A DNA stretch of 55,626 bases, taken from the NCBI GenBank assembly GCA_021772025.1, contig JAETNT010000025.1:1-55626 (forward strand), read 5' to 3'. A program made the translations under genes and the position numbers. The notes beneath the pieces were generated by a model, which saw nothing but the letters and a program-made list of their open reading frames with translations, ran no database searches and was not told the origin of the DNA. The stretch comes from Enterocloster bolteae. Its GTDB lineage: Bacteria > Bacillota > Clostridia > Lachnospirales > Lachnospiraceae. Positions 1 through 8,411 of the stretch are shown here, in pieces. The first letter of the stretch is position 1. The number at the start of each line of letters is the position of its first letter.

Positions 1-637
1 TCACCATCCGCTCCTTTTCCTTCAGTTTGTTCACCGCCTCTGTCAGGGTCCTGACCGCTTCCTCCCTCATATACGCTGTTTCAGGCTGCAGGTCCGTGTC
101 GTTGCTGGGTATCTGGACCGACTGCCCTTCCTCCTCCCTGTTTGTCACCATGTCCAGCGAAAGCACGTTTACCATGGTGCTCATCCGCTGTAGCCTCTGG
201 CATTTCCGGATGTCCATTTTCAGATGGCCTGCGATTTCGTCATCCGTGGGCGGACGCCCCAACCGGTCCGAAAGCTCTGTCCTGGCGTCCTCAATGGACC
301 TGTGCTGTTTATGGTAATTCCTTGGCATCCAGTCATTCTTGCGGATGATGTCGATGATCATCCCCCTGATGCGCCTGGAAATAAATGTCTCGAATTTGTT
401 ATCCCGTTCCGGGTCATACCGCTCGATTCCCTTCATGATGGCAATTGCGCCTTCGTTGATGATATCCTCCATCTGCATGAAATCCGCATACAGGTTATGC
501 ATCTGGATTGCAACTGCCTTGGCTATGTAGAGATACCGGAGCGTAAGCTCCTGCTTTACTTCCAGCTGCCTGTCCCTGTCATACATGGCCAGCAGCTCTT
601 CATTTGTCTTTTCCTTCAATCCATCCAACTGCCGCAT
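1..637 (-). CDS. fliA: RNA polymerase sigma-28 factor FliA (3' end outside window)
   Basis: Flagellar sigma factor that directs RNA polymerase to late flagellar and chemotaxis promoters. The 212 codons present start MRQLDGLKEKTNEE and include sigma region 2 (a stretch with ADFMQMEDIINEGAIAIM, then IERYDPERDNKFETF and RRIRGMIIDIIRKNDWMPR), where the DWMPR box is typical of FliA/WhiG. Region 3 follows with LGRPPTDDEIAGHL. Region 4 is cut off by the window edge, so the length cannot be judged. The ATG is preceded by AAGGATGA about seven bases upstream. It starts 19 bp after the flhA stop and is the last gene of the operon visible here. In many clostridia flhF and flhG lie between flhA and fliA, but here they do not. 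Identification is firm. Confidence 0.93.
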   Translation of the reverse strand, partial: MRQLDGLKEKTNEELLAMYDRDRQLEVKQELTLRYLYIAKAVAIQMHNLYADFMQMEDIINEGAIAIMKGIERYDPERDNKFETFISRRIRGMIIDIIRKNDWMPRNYHKQHRSIEDARTELSDRLGRPPTDDEIAGHLKMDIRKCQRLQRMSTMVNVLSLDMVTNREEEGQSVQIPSNDTDLQPETAYMREEAVRTLTEAVNKLKEKERMV

Positions 638-656
638 ATCAAATCATCCTTCACTG

Positions 657-2783
657 TCAGCCGTCCTGCAGCCCCGGTCCCTCCAACTTCAGGCTGCCGA
701 TTGACTGTATCTGGACATTATTTGCCACTTCATTAAATGAAAGCACCCGCACCTTTGGATAAAACTGCTCTATCAGGCGGTAGAAATGTACCCGCATGAT
801 CTGGGAAGTCAATATGACCGGATTCTGGGTAAAGCCGCTGAACTTCCTGAGTTGTTCCGCCATCTGCCGTATCAGGCTCTGAAGTATGTCCGGGTTCAGG
901 GCCAGATAATACCCTCCCTCTCCTTTTGTAATGGAGCCCACCATGGTGCGTTCCAGTTCTGAATCAAGGGTAAGCACCTTCATGCTTCCGTCCTCGCAGT
1001 ACATCCGTGTAATGGTGCGCTTAAGTGCCGTCCTTATGCGTTCCACTATGGTGTCAATGTCTTTTACAGGCAGGCCTGTCTCAGATACAACCTCTATCAT
1101 TGTCTCAATGATGGTTTCCAGGTCCTTTACCGGAACCCCCTCTTTTAGCAGGCTGGTGAGTATGCGCTGGAACAGGCCGTAAGGGATAAGTCCGGGAAAT
1201 GCCTCCTCCACCAGTTCCGGGGCGGTCTTCTTCACATTCTCCACCAGATGGATCACTTCCTGTCTGGTAATCAGTTCAAAGGCATGCTGACGTATGACCT
1301 CCGACAGGTGGGTGACCATAACCGACAGCGGGTCAATTACCGTGTACCCGTATACCTCGGCCCGTTCCCTGTCCTCCGGCCGGATCCACCGGCTGGGGAT
1401 TCCATAGGCCGGCTCCACGGTCTCTATGCCGTCCACTTCCTTTTCAGGATGCTCCGGCTCCAGGGCCAGGTAATAGTCCATAAGGATTTCACCCCTGGCC
1501 ACCTCCTCGCCTTTTATCCTGATGCAGTACTGGTTGGTGCTTAAGGCGGAACTGTCCCTTAAACGGATGGAGGGAATGACAAATCCCATGTCCTGGGCAT
1601 ACTGCCTGCGGAATATGACAATCCGGCTGATCAGCCTGCCTCCCACGGATTCGTCCGCCAGAGGAATCAGGCTGTATCCGAATTCCATTTCCACCGGCTC
1701 CACGCTCAGAAGGTTATATACGTTATTCACATCCTTGTAATACTCATCCTCTGTCACGGGCCTGGCTGCCGCCGCTTCCTCCAGGGCCGCCTGTTCCCCT
1801 TCCGCCTCCTGGTACACGGCCGCGCCTAAAAGGGCCGGCTCAGCCTGGATTTTCCTGGAAAGGTAGTATCCGCTGGCTAAAAGCCCCACGGAAACCATTC
1901 CCAGCTGGACCACAGGCATGCCCGGAATCATAGTCATGACAGCCATGGCCACGCCGCTGATCATGATGGAATAGGGCTGGGCCATGAACTGCTTGGATAT
2001 ATCCTCGTTCAGGCTTCCCTCGGACACGGCCCTGGTTACGATCATGCCCGTGGCCGTGGATATGAGTAACGCCGGTATCTGGGACACCAGGCCGTCGCCC
2101 ACGGTTGCGATGGAATAGGTGTTCAGCACATTGCCTATGGAATCCCCGGACTGGACGATTCCGATGATGCTTCCTCCTATCAGGTTCACAGCCGTTGTAA
2201 TCAGGGACATGACGGCATCGCCTTTGACGATTTTGGTGGCGCCGTCCATTGCGCCGTAGAAATCCGCTTCCCGCTGGATCTTCTGCCTGCGCTCCTTGGC
2301 CTGCTGCTCGCTTATGAGTCCGGAGCTTAAGTCGGCGTCAATGGCCATCTGCTTGCCCGGCATGGCGTCCAGGTTGAACCTTGCGGCAACCTCAGCCACA
2401 CGCTCGGCGCCCTTTGTGATTACAATGAACTGCATCAGTACAATGATGAGGAAGATGATGAAACCCACCACCACATTTCCCCTGAGCACAAAGTCCCCGA
2501 AGGCCCTGATGACCTGGCCCGATGACCCCATATTGGTCAGGATGTTCCTGGTTGTGGAAACATTGATTCCCAGCCTGAACAGGGTGGTCACCAGCAGCAG
2601 GGACGGAAAAATGGAAAACTCCAGGGGTTCCCGTATGGTCATGGTCGTTACCAGGATCATCATGGAAAGGGACATATTCAATATAATCGCCACATCCACC
2701 AGACCGGCCGGCAGCGGTATGATTAACAGCAGTATGATAATCAGTACAAAAAGTACCACCGAATAACTCAGTATCTTCTTCAT
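657..2783 (-). CDS. flhA: Flagellar biosynthesis protein FlhA, export gate
   Basis: Inner-membrane component of the flagellar type III secretion gate, coupling proton motive force to export and docking chaperone-substrate complexes. The N-terminal half has about eight membrane helices, starting with the hydrophobic LIIPLPAGLVDVAIILN region, and the conserved cytoplasmic loop with MPGKQMAIDADLSSGLI around residues 140-160. The C-terminal 330 residues are the soluble cytoplasmic domain. At 708 residues it is normal length. Two starts compete: an ATG at 2795 with no good ribosome site, and the ATG at 2783 (MKKILSYS), which has GGAG six bases ahead. I chose the latter. It lies just after flhB, as usual in Firmicutes. 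Confidence 0.96.
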   Translation of the reverse strand: MKKILSYSVVLFVLIIILLLIIPLPAGLVDVAIILNMSLSMMILVTTMTIREPLEFSIFPSLLLVTTLFRLGINVSTTRNILTNMGSSGQVIRAFGDFVLRGNVVVGFIIFLIIVLMQFIVITKGAERVAEVAARFNLDAMPGKQMAIDADLSSGLISEQQAKERRQKIQREADFYGAMDGATKIVKGDAVMSLITTAVNLIGGSIIGIVQSGDSIGNVLNTYSIATVGDGLVSQIPALLISTATGMIVTRAVSEGSLNEDISKQFMAQPYSIMISGVAMAVMTMIPGMPVVQLGMVSVGLLASGYYLSRKIQAEPALLGAAVYQEAEGEQAALEEAAAARPVTEDEYYKDVNNVYNLLSVEPVEMEFGYSLIPLADESVGGRLISRIVIFRRQYAQDMGFVIPSIRLRDSSALSTNQYCIRIKGEEVARGEILMDYYLALEPEHPEKEVDGIETVEPAYGIPSRWIRPEDRERAEVYGYTVIDPLSVMVTHLSEVIRQHAFELITRQEVIHLVENVKKTAPELVEEAFPGLIPYGLFQRILTSLLKEGVPVKDLETIIETMIEVVSETGLPVKDIDTIVERIRTALKRTITRMYCEDGSMKVLTLDSELERTMVGSITKGEGGYYLALNPDILQSLIRQMAEQLRKFSGFTQNPVILTSQIMRVHFYRLIEQFYPKVRVLSFNEVANNVQIQSIGSLKLEGPGLQDG

Positions 2784-2804
2784 CCGTAACTCCATCCGAT
2801 TCGT

Positions 2805-3878
2805 TTATCTGAACATATCTTCCCTGCGCCCGGTCCGGTAGAGATAGAGAAGGATTTCCGCCACTGCCCCGTAAAACTCGGCAGGTATCTCCCGGTCCAG
2901 CTCACAGGAGGCGTATAAGGCCCTTGCAAGAGGTTTGTTCTCCGTGATATAAACCCCGTTTTCCTCCCCAACCCTTACAATCCTGAGGGCCAGTTCATCC
3001 TGGCCCTTGGCCAGCACCACCGGCGCGCCGTGATGGCTGGGGTCGTATTTAAGGGCCACCGCGTAATGGGTGGGGTTCCTGACAATCACATCTGCCTGGG
3101 GAACCTTCTGCATCATCCTGCTGAGGGCCATCTGGCGCTGGATCCTCCGTATCCGTCCCTTAATCTCCGGATTGCCCTCTGTCTGCTTGAATTCATCCTT
3201 CACTTCCTGTTTGGTCATCTTAAGGTCCCGCTCATACTCCCAGCGCTGGTAAAGGAAATCAAAGAAGGCCACGATGCCGAAAGCCATGCTGACCTTGACC
3301 ACCAGGTCAAAGGCCATGTTTAACATATAGGCAGCCGAGACCTGGGGCTGCATGTCAATCATCCTGGCCACCGGCACAAGGTCGCCCTTTATCAGGTTAT
3401 AGAGCAGGATTAACAGCAGGGTGGTCTTAAACAGGTTCTTCACAAGCTCTATGACATTTTTCAGGGCAAACAGTTTTTTTATGCCTGTAAATGGATTCAG
3501 CTTGCCGAATTTTGGTTTTACCACCTGAAAGGACACGTTGAAACGGGTCTGCGCCCCATGGGCCAGGATGCCCAAAACCAGGGCGGCCAGAAGCAGGGGC
3601 AGCGCACATTTCAGGAAGGTGACCACGGTTACTGAAAACAGCTGGGAAGACAGAAGCTCCTGCGGATCCCTTCCCACGCCTTCCAGCATCCATTCCATGT
3701 ACGACCTTATATTCCTGTAAATGTAAGGCATCATGAGCCGTATCATCCAGAATACGCCTAAGAGGAGGATGACCGTGGTTATATCCTTGCTCTGGAATAC
3801 ATTGCCTTCCTTCCTGGCATCATTGCGGCGCTTACTGGTTGGTTTTTCTGTCTTTTCCTGTCCGCTGCTCCCGGCCAC
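2805..3878 (-). CDS. flhB: Flagellar export switch protein FlhB
   Basis: Membrane protein of the flagellar export apparatus that switches substrate specificity from rod/hook to filament proteins. The charged N-terminus EKTEKPTSKRRNDARKEGNV is the family signature, four membrane helices follow (residues about 35-215), and the autocleavage motif NPTHYAVAL is seen near residue 267, where cleavage occurs between Asn and Pro. The 357-residue length is normal. The start codon is GTG, with GAGGGACA before it; an in-frame stop lies just upstream. Unlike the other junctions of this operon, about 135 bp separate it from fliR, and that gap contains three tandem 17-bp repeats. Confidence 0.96.
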   Translation of the reverse strand: MAGSSGQEKTEKPTSKRRNDARKEGNVFQSKDITTVILLLGVFWMIRLMMPYIYRNIRSYMEWMLEGVGRDPQELLSSQLFSVTVVTFLKCALPLLLAALVLGILAHGAQTRFNVSFQVVKPKFGKLNPFTGIKKLFALKNVIELVKNLFKTTLLLILLYNLIKGDLVPVARMIDMQPQVSAAYMLNMAFDLVVKVSMAFGIVAFFDFLYQRWEYERDLKMTKQEVKDEFKQTEGNPEIKGRIRRIQRQMALSRMMQKVPQADVIVRNPTHYAVALKYDPSHHGAPVVLAKGQDELALRIVRVGEENGVYITENKPLARALYASCELDREIPAEFYGAVAEILLYLYRTGRREDMFR

Positions 3879-3892
3879 TGTCCCTCACTCCC

Positions 3893-3943
3893 TTTCTGTG
3901 CCCTGTTCCGTTCTGCGCCTTGTTCCGCTCTATGCCCCGTTCC
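3893..3943 (-). repeat. Three tandem 17-bp repeats between fliR and flhB
   Basis: On the transcribed strand the three units are GGAACGGGGCATAGAGC (3943-3927), GGAACAAGGCGCAGAAC (3926-3910) and GGAACAGGGCACAGAAA (3909-3893), exactly 17 bp each and directly abutting. They end 14 bp before the flhB GTG start. 17 is not a multiple of three, so a unit gain or loss is not tolerated inside a reading frame, but here it would only change the leader of flhB. No coding role is seen. Confidence 0.75.
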
Positions 3944-4013
3944 TTTCCTGGCCCCGTTACCTTCATCCGCCCCTTTGCGGGCCTTCTGGGAAACGGTGTT
4001 CCCTGGGCCTGTC

Positions 4014-4766
4014 TCAGGCCATCAGCCTGACCATATGGTCCAGCCACTGGAACATATAATCCAGGACACCATATAATTTGTCCGACATGGGCGAAAACAG
4101 GAACAGGAGCATCAGCATGCCCACGATGATTTTTACCTGGAAGTTGACCACAAACACATTTATCTGCGGTATGATCCGCATGAGGATGCCCACCGCGGTC
4201 TCCGCAACCAGTTCCATTCCCACCACAGGCAGGGCAAACTGAAGCCCCATGACAATGCTCTGCCTGAACATGTCCAGGACAGCCATTGCCAGCCCCGGGC
4301 TTATGCGCACCGCCCCAAAGGGAATGAGACGGGCCGAGCCGTAGAATATCTCAAGAAGCCTGAGATGGCCGTCCATTGCAAAAAACAACAGCATCAGGAA
4401 GGCGTAATACATTCCCGACGTAATTGTCATCTGGGTATTGTACTGGGGGTCATATATCTGGGCCATGTTAAGGCCCATCACATAGTCCATTGCGGACGAC
4501 GCGAAACGCACCACCATGACCGACAGCTCCATTGCAAACCCAAGGGTAAAGCCAACAAACAGCTCCAGCAGCAGCATGACGCCGTACTCCAGCATGGTGG
4601 CAGGTTCACGGTACAGACCCGCTCCTCCGGTGGTATAGAGTAACAGGGACAAAAGGAACACGAAGCCTGCCTTTGCAGCGGAGGGCAGGTTGGTCCTTCC
4701 GAACATGGGATTTAAGGCAATGGCCCCGCTCATGCGCATGACAATCAGGGAGAATAAGATGAGCAT
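4014..4766 (-). CDS. fliR: Flagellar biosynthesis protein FliR
   Basis: Core membrane subunit of the FliPQR export gate. The 250 residues hold about six hydrophobic segments and the family pattern RMSGAIALNPMFGRTNLPSA near the N-terminus, where the Pro-x-Phe-Gly motif is conserved. The protein is a little short at the N-terminus compared with relatives of about 260 residues; an in-frame TAA (the fliQ stop) six bases upstream of the ATG rules out an extension. The ribosome site GGGAGG lies inside the 3' end of fliQ, so translation is probably coupled. Confidence 0.94.
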   Translation of the reverse strand: MLILFSLIVMRMSGAIALNPMFGRTNLPSAAKAGFVFLLSLLLYTTGGAGLYREPATMLEYGVMLLLELFVGFTLGFAMELSVMVVRFASSAMDYVMGLNMAQIYDPQYNTQMTITSGMYYAFLMLLFFAMDGHLRLLEIFYGSARLIPFGAVRISPGLAMAVLDMFRQSIVMGLQFALPVVGMELVAETAVGILMRIIPQINVFVVNFQVKIIVGMLMLLFLFSPMSDKLYGVLDYMFQWLDHMVRLMA

Positions 4767-4772
4767 TCCCTG

Positions 4773-5036
4773 TTAACCTCCCGCTATCATGGCGCACACC
4801 TGCCGGGTAAAGTCCTGAAGCATCACAAGCATGGAACTGCCCAGAATTCCCATCATGGCCAGGATGGCCAGAAGCTTCGGGACAAAGGTCATGGTCTGCT
4901 CATTAATCTGGGTGGCGGCCTGGAATATGGCAATCAGGACGCCCACGGCCATGCTCACCAGCAGGAAAGGCATGGAAAGTCTCAGGGCCAGCTGGAATGC
5001 CTGGTACATGATGTCAAGCACCTGTAAATTACTCAT
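4773..5036 (-). CDS. fliQ: Flagellar biosynthesis protein FliQ
   Basis: Small two-helix membrane subunit of the FliPQR gate. The 87 residues are the exact family length; the signature ATQINEQTMTFVPKLLAI appears around residues 40-60 between two hydrophobic helices. It lies between fliP and fliR as in nearly all flagellar loci. The start has AGGAGG-like sequence just upstream. Confidence 0.95.
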   Translation of the reverse strand: MSNLQVLDIMYQAFQLALRLSMPFLLVSMAVGVLIAIFQAATQINEQTMTFVPKLLAILAMMGILGSSMLVMLQDFTRQVCAMIAGG

Positions 5037-5059
5037 AATTACCTCCTGACTCAGGATTC

Positions 5060-5716
5060 CTAACGGAAACTCCTGACAATGCTGGAAAACAGCAGTTCCC
5101 AGCCATTAACAGTCACAAACAGCAGCAGCTTGAAGGGAAGTGAAACCATGGTGGGCGGAAGCATTACCATACCCATGGACATCAGGGTGGTGGCTACCAC
5201 GATATCAATCAGCAGGAAGGGGAGGTAGATAAGAAATCCCGCCACAAACCCCCGCTTCAGCTCGCTGGTCATGAAAGCAGGGGTCACCACGGTAAAGGGA
5301 TAGTCCTCCACACGTTCCTCTGTCTGGGTTCCGGACATTTCCACAAAATGGTCCAGGGTCTCCTTTTCCGTGTTCCTGAGCATGAACTCCTTTATTGGAA
5401 CCCCCATCCTCTGCACTGCTTCCATCTGGGTTATCTCGCCACGGGTATAGGGTTCATACGCCTCGGCATTGACCCTGCCGATGACCGGACTCATGATATA
5501 GAGGGTCAGGAACAGTGAAATCCCTACCAGGACCGTATTGGGAGGGGTCTGCTGGATTCCCATGGCGTTCCTTGTAAATGACAGTATGATGATGGTCCTG
5601 GTAAAGGAGGTCATCATCACCGCAATGGACGGCAGCAAAGCCACCAGGGTAATCATGAATATCAAATCAAGCGCCGGGACATTGCCTCCGTTCAGGCCGG
5701 CAAGAAGATCATTCAT
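5060..5716 (-). CDS. fliP: Flagellar biosynthesis protein FliP
   Basis: Central subunit of the type III export gate ring. The family signature TSFTRTIIILSFTRNAMGIQ is visible around residues 37-56, followed by TPPNTVLVGISLFLT, then late hydrophobic helices with a GMVMLPPTMVSLPFK stretch. At 218 residues it lacks the cleavable signal peptide found in enterobacterial FliP, which is common in Firmicutes. The ATG overlaps the end of fliO by 8 bp and uses GGAGGAG inside fliO as ribosome site. Confidence 0.96.
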   Translation of the reverse strand: MNDLLAGLNGGNVPALDLIFMITLVALLPSIAVMMTSFTRTIIILSFTRNAMGIQQTPPNTVLVGISLFLTLYIMSPVIGRVNAEAYEPYTRGEITQMEAVQRMGVPIKEFMLRNTEKETLDHFVEMSGTQTEERVEDYPFTVVTPAFMTSELKRGFVAGFLIYLPFLLIDIVVATTLMSMGMVMLPPTMVSLPFKLLLFVTVNGWELLFSSIVRSFR

Positions 5717-6002
5717 CTGTCTCCTCCCTTTCTTCTGGTTCCTTGTATTCCTCTTCCAGCTTTTCCAAAAGCTGGATTCCGGCCTGGCTGACGCCGATAA
5801 GGTACATGTGGGACTGCAGCTTCACAAGAAGGATTTGTTTATCAGCACTGATCCGGACCTGTTCCAGAATCTTAAGGTTCCGTCCGGATGTGGCTTTCAT
5901 GTATGTCTTTCCCATGAGCCGGCTGCACCAGTATGCCAGAAACAGGATGCATCCCACGGTAAGCACTGCGCCTGCCAATGAAAAAAAGCTGTCGTTCATC
6001 AT
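5709..6002 (-). CDS. fliO: Flagellar biosynthetic protein FliO
   Basis: Short assembly factor that helps build the FliP ring. The 97 residues have one N-terminal membrane helix (about residues 8-26, ending LAYWCSR), then a small cytoplasmic domain with the family pattern KILEQVRISADKQILLVKL and an acidic tail. The sequence is poorly conserved, so the call rests on this pattern, size and position ahead of fliP. It overlaps fliY by 4 bp at an ATGA-type junction. Confidence 0.88.
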   Translation of the reverse strand: MMNDSFFSLAGAVLTVGCILFLAYWCSRLMGKTYMKATSGRNLKILEQVRISADKQILLVKLQSHMYLIGVSQAGIQLLEKLEEEYKEPEEREETDE

Positions 6003-7516
6003 AAAATCTCCGGGTTCAGGTCCCTGGCCACAATCTCTGTGATACGGATGCCGAAATTATCTTCCACCACCACGATATCCCCCTTTGCGACACACTGACC
6101 GTTTACGAACAGGTCGGCCTGCTCGCCTGCCATCTTGTCCAATACCACCAGGGAACCCTGGGTCAGTTCCAATATATCCTTAACCAGTTTCTTGGTCCTT
6201 CCCACTTCCACTGAAAGCTCCAGCGGGACCTTCATCAGCATTTCCTGGTTGGCCCGCTCCTCTGCCCCTTCTTCCGCCCCGGTCTCCATCTGCGGGGAGT
6301 TAACCGGATGGATCAGGATGTTGTCCCTTGGGGGCTGCTGCTTTTCCTTTGCCTTCATGTCTTTCATGAATTCCATCATCTGGGCCTGGGACTGCTGCAT
6401 CTGGTTCAGAAGCTGAAGCATGACCGGGTCCGGGGCGGACTGGTATATCACAGGCTGGCCCATGGCCGGGGCATATTGAGGCTGGGCCTGCCCTGCCTGT
6501 GTAACATACTGAGGCTGCTCCGGAATCTGTCCGGGAACCGTCTGCGCCCCGGTCCGGACAGCGCTGTCAGAGGACTGAGACTGGCTGGGCGTCTGTGGGG
6601 GCGCGGCCTGCATCTGCTGCTCTGGTGTTGCCTGCATCTGCTGTGGGGGCGCTGGCTGCATCTCCTGCGTGGGCGCTGGTGGTGTCTGCATCTCCTGCAT
6701 GGGCGCTGGCTGCATCTGCTGCTCTGGCGCGGCCTGCATCTGCTGTGGGGGCGCTGGCTGCATCTCCTGCTCTGGTGCCGGCTGCGCCTCCTGCATGGAT
6801 GGTGTCTGCTCCTGCTGCGGTTCCTCCCGCACTTCCCCGTCCTGCTTTTCTGCTTCCGCCTGCTTTTCTGCCTCAGCCTGCTTTCTCGCATCCTCCTCCA
6901 TCTGGTACTGTTCCGCTTGCTGGAAACTGATTTCAAAGGGCTCCAGCAGGTGTTTTGCCAGCTTGGACGACATGATATTCAGGAATTCACTTTCCAGTTT
7001 TCCTTCTATCTCCAGGGAAAAACGGACCACCACCATCTTCACGCCGGAGGTGAAATATTTTTCTTTAAAACCATTCTCACTTTCAATCGGAAAAGAAACA
7101 GGCGTAGATATGTTTACGGGATTCCCAAGAAATTCCGAGAGCGCGGTGGCCGAAGAACCCATCATCTGGTTCATGACCTCGCAGATTGCGCTCACATTAA
7201 TTTCATTCATTTCAAATTCTTCATCTGGTATATCGGCCCCCATGAGCATTCCCACGATTATCCGCACGTCGTTGCGGCGGAACATCATGATATTGCTGCC
7301 CTCAAGGCCCTCCGTATAAGCTATCTCCACGCCTACCGCCGGCTCCAGGCTCTTGAACTCAAATTCATCGCTTGTCAGTACCCGTACCACAGGTGTGGTA
7401 ATGTTCACCTTTGTGCCCAGCATGGTGGAAACCGCTGTGGCGGACGCACCAAGGCTGATATTCATTATTTCGCCTATGGCGTCCAGTTCCATATCATTAA
7501 AGTCGCTAACGCCCAT
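5999..7516 (-). CDS. fliY: Flagellar motor switch protein / CheY-P phosphatase FliY
   Basis: Switch-complex protein combining a CheC-like CheY-P phosphatase with a FliN-type C-ring domain, the form found in Bacillus and clostridia. Two CheC-type motifs are visible: LDAIGEIMNISLGASATAV near residues 11-29 and SAICEVMNQMMGSSATAL near 109-126, each with the E-x2-N pair. The C-terminal 75 residues (from about 425) are a SpoA/FliN domain with VEVGRTKKLVKDILEL and GDIVVVEDNFGIRI. Between them lies a very long Pro/Gln/Met-rich linker (about 205-395) built of near-repeats such as EMQPAPPQQMQAAPEQ. At 505 residues it exceeds the usual 375-400 because of that linker. The start ATG has AAGGAGAT ahead. 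Confidence 0.94.
   Translation of the reverse strand: MGVSDFNDMELDAIGEIMNISLGASATAVSTMLGTKVNITTPVVRVLTSDEFEFKSLEPAVGVEIAYTEGLEGSNIMMFRRNDVRIIVGMLMGADIPDEEFEMNEINVSAICEVMNQMMGSSATALSEFLGNPVNISTPVSFPIESENGFKEKYFTSGVKMVVVRFSLEIEGKLESEFLNIMSSKLAKHLLEPFEISFQQAEQYQMEEDARKQAEAEKQAEAEKQDGEVREEPQQEQTPSMQEAQPAPEQEMQPAPPQQMQAAPEQQMQPAPMQEMQTPPAPTQEMQPAPPQQMQATPEQQMQAAPPQTPSQSQSSDSAVRTGAQTVPGQIPEQPQYVTQAGQAQPQYAPAMGQPVIYQSAPDPVMLQLLNQMQQSQAQMMEFMKDMKAKEKQQPPRDNILIHPVNSPQMETGAEEGAEERANQEMLMKVPLELSVEVGRTKKLVKDILELTQGSLVVLDKMAGEQADLFVNGQCVAKGDIVVVEDNFGIRITEIVARDLNPEIL
6595..6790 (-). repeat. In-frame Pro/Gln/Met repeat region of fliY
   Basis: The DNA that encodes the fliY linker carries two long near-identical blocks, both containing the plus-strand words GCCTGCATCTGCTGTGGGGG and GGCTGCATCTCCTGC, spaced roughly 110-130 bp apart, with shorter copies between. 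They encode repeats of the type EMQPAPPQQMQAAPEQ. Such blocks commonly vary in copy number by slippage or recombination while keeping frame. Confidence 0.7.
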
Positions 7517-7556
7517 TTTTATCTCCTTCTTGTATCATCAGTCTTAACCTGTGCCT

Positions 7557-8006
7557 TTACTTTCCAATCTCCAGTGCTTTCTGTACCATCAGCTTCATCG
7601 CGTTCAGGGCTGTTACATTTGCTTCGTATGACCTGGTGGCCGACATGCTGTCAACTGTCTCTTTCAGTAAATCCACATTGGGCAGGCTGACATATCCATC
7701 CGCATCCGCGTCCGGATGGCCGGGGTTGTATACCCTCTTCATCTCCCTGTCATCTTCAACAATGCCGGATACCCTTACTCCCGCGTTCCTGCTGGCAAAG
7801 CCCTTTCCCTGGGAGGCGCTTAACAGGGCTTCCTGAAAGGAGCCGGCGCCGTAGCTTTCAAACATCACGTCCTTCCTCCGGTACGGTCCTCCTGCCTCTG
7901 TCCTGGTCGTGTCAATATTGGCTATATTTTCAGCAGCGATATCCATCCTTACACGCTGCGCGCTCATGCCGGAGGCGCAGATATCAAATGAGCTTAAAAA
8001 TGCCAT
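7557..8006 (-). CDS. flgC: Flagellar basal-body rod protein FlgC
   Basis: Proximal rod subunit exported by the flagellar type III system. The N-terminus carries the rod/hook signature ASGMSAQRVRMDIAAENIAN followed by the FlgC-specific TTRTEAGGPYRRK; the C-terminus has the conserved helix with MSATRSYEANVTALNAMK. At 149 residues it is normal. A strong AAGGAGGAAGG ribosome site precedes the ATG. Its position is odd: flgC normally follows flgB directly, but here it sits between cheY and fliY, more than 12 kb downstream. Confidence 0.95.
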   Translation of the reverse strand: MAFLSSFDICASGMSAQRVRMDIAAENIANIDTTRTEAGGPYRRKDVMFESYGAGSFQEALLSASQGKGFASRNAGVRVSGIVEDDREMKRVYNPGHPDADADGYVSLPNVDLLKETVDSMSATRSYEANVTALNAMKLMVQKALEIGK

Positions 8007-8018
8007 CTTCCTTCCTCC

Positions 8019-8381
8019 TTATTTGCCTAAAATTGAATTAACGGTCTGGACAATCCTCTCGGCATTAAAGGGCTTTACAATGAAATCCTTAGCGCCTGAT
8101 TTGATGGCGTCCACAACCATGCTCTCCTGGCCCATGGCCGTGCACATGACAATCTTGGCGGAGGTATCTGATTCCCTGATTTTCTTAAGGGCCTGAAGTC
8201 CGTCCATGTTGGGCATGGTAATATCCATGATGACCAGGTCCGGTTTTTCCTCATCATACTTTTTCACGGCTTCCGCCCCATCCTGGGCTTCCACAAAATT
8301 GCTGTAGCCCTTCTGTGTCAATGCATTCTTAATCATCATCCTCATAAATGCAGCGTCATCTACCAACATAATCTTTTCCAT
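8019..8381 (-). CDS. cheY: Chemotaxis response regulator CheY
   Basis: Single-domain receiver that, when phosphorylated by CheA, binds the motor switch. Visible residues include the acidic pair in MLVDDAAFMR, the phosphorylated Asp in VIMDITMPNMDG, the Thr of MCTAMGQ and the Lys of FIVKPF. With the ATG at 8381 it is 120 residues, the CheY length; an upstream GTG at 8396 is possible but would lie inside the ribosome site GAGGGA. It sits in the operon between fliM, its target, and flgC. Confidence 0.95.
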   Translation of the reverse strand: MEKIMLVDDAAFMRMMIKNALTQKGYSNFVEAQDGAEAVKKYDEEKPDLVIMDITMPNMDGLQALKKIRESDTSAKIVMCTAMGQESMVVDAIKSGAKDFIVKPFNAERIVQTVNSILGK

Positions 8382-8411
8382 TGTGCTTTCCCTCACTTTA
8401 TATTTGTATTT

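Noticed and set aside
3832..4047. A 71-codon minus-strand frame between fliR and flhB
   Set aside because: It overlaps the starts and ends of both genes, reads through the 17-bp tandem repeats and has biased Arg/Gly/Lys content without a recognisable domain.
6308..7690. A 460-codon open frame on the plus strand opposite fliY
   Set aside because: It is the antisense shadow of the repetitive fliY linker and conserved domains; the protein is Leu/His/Arg-rich low complexity and has no ribosome site.
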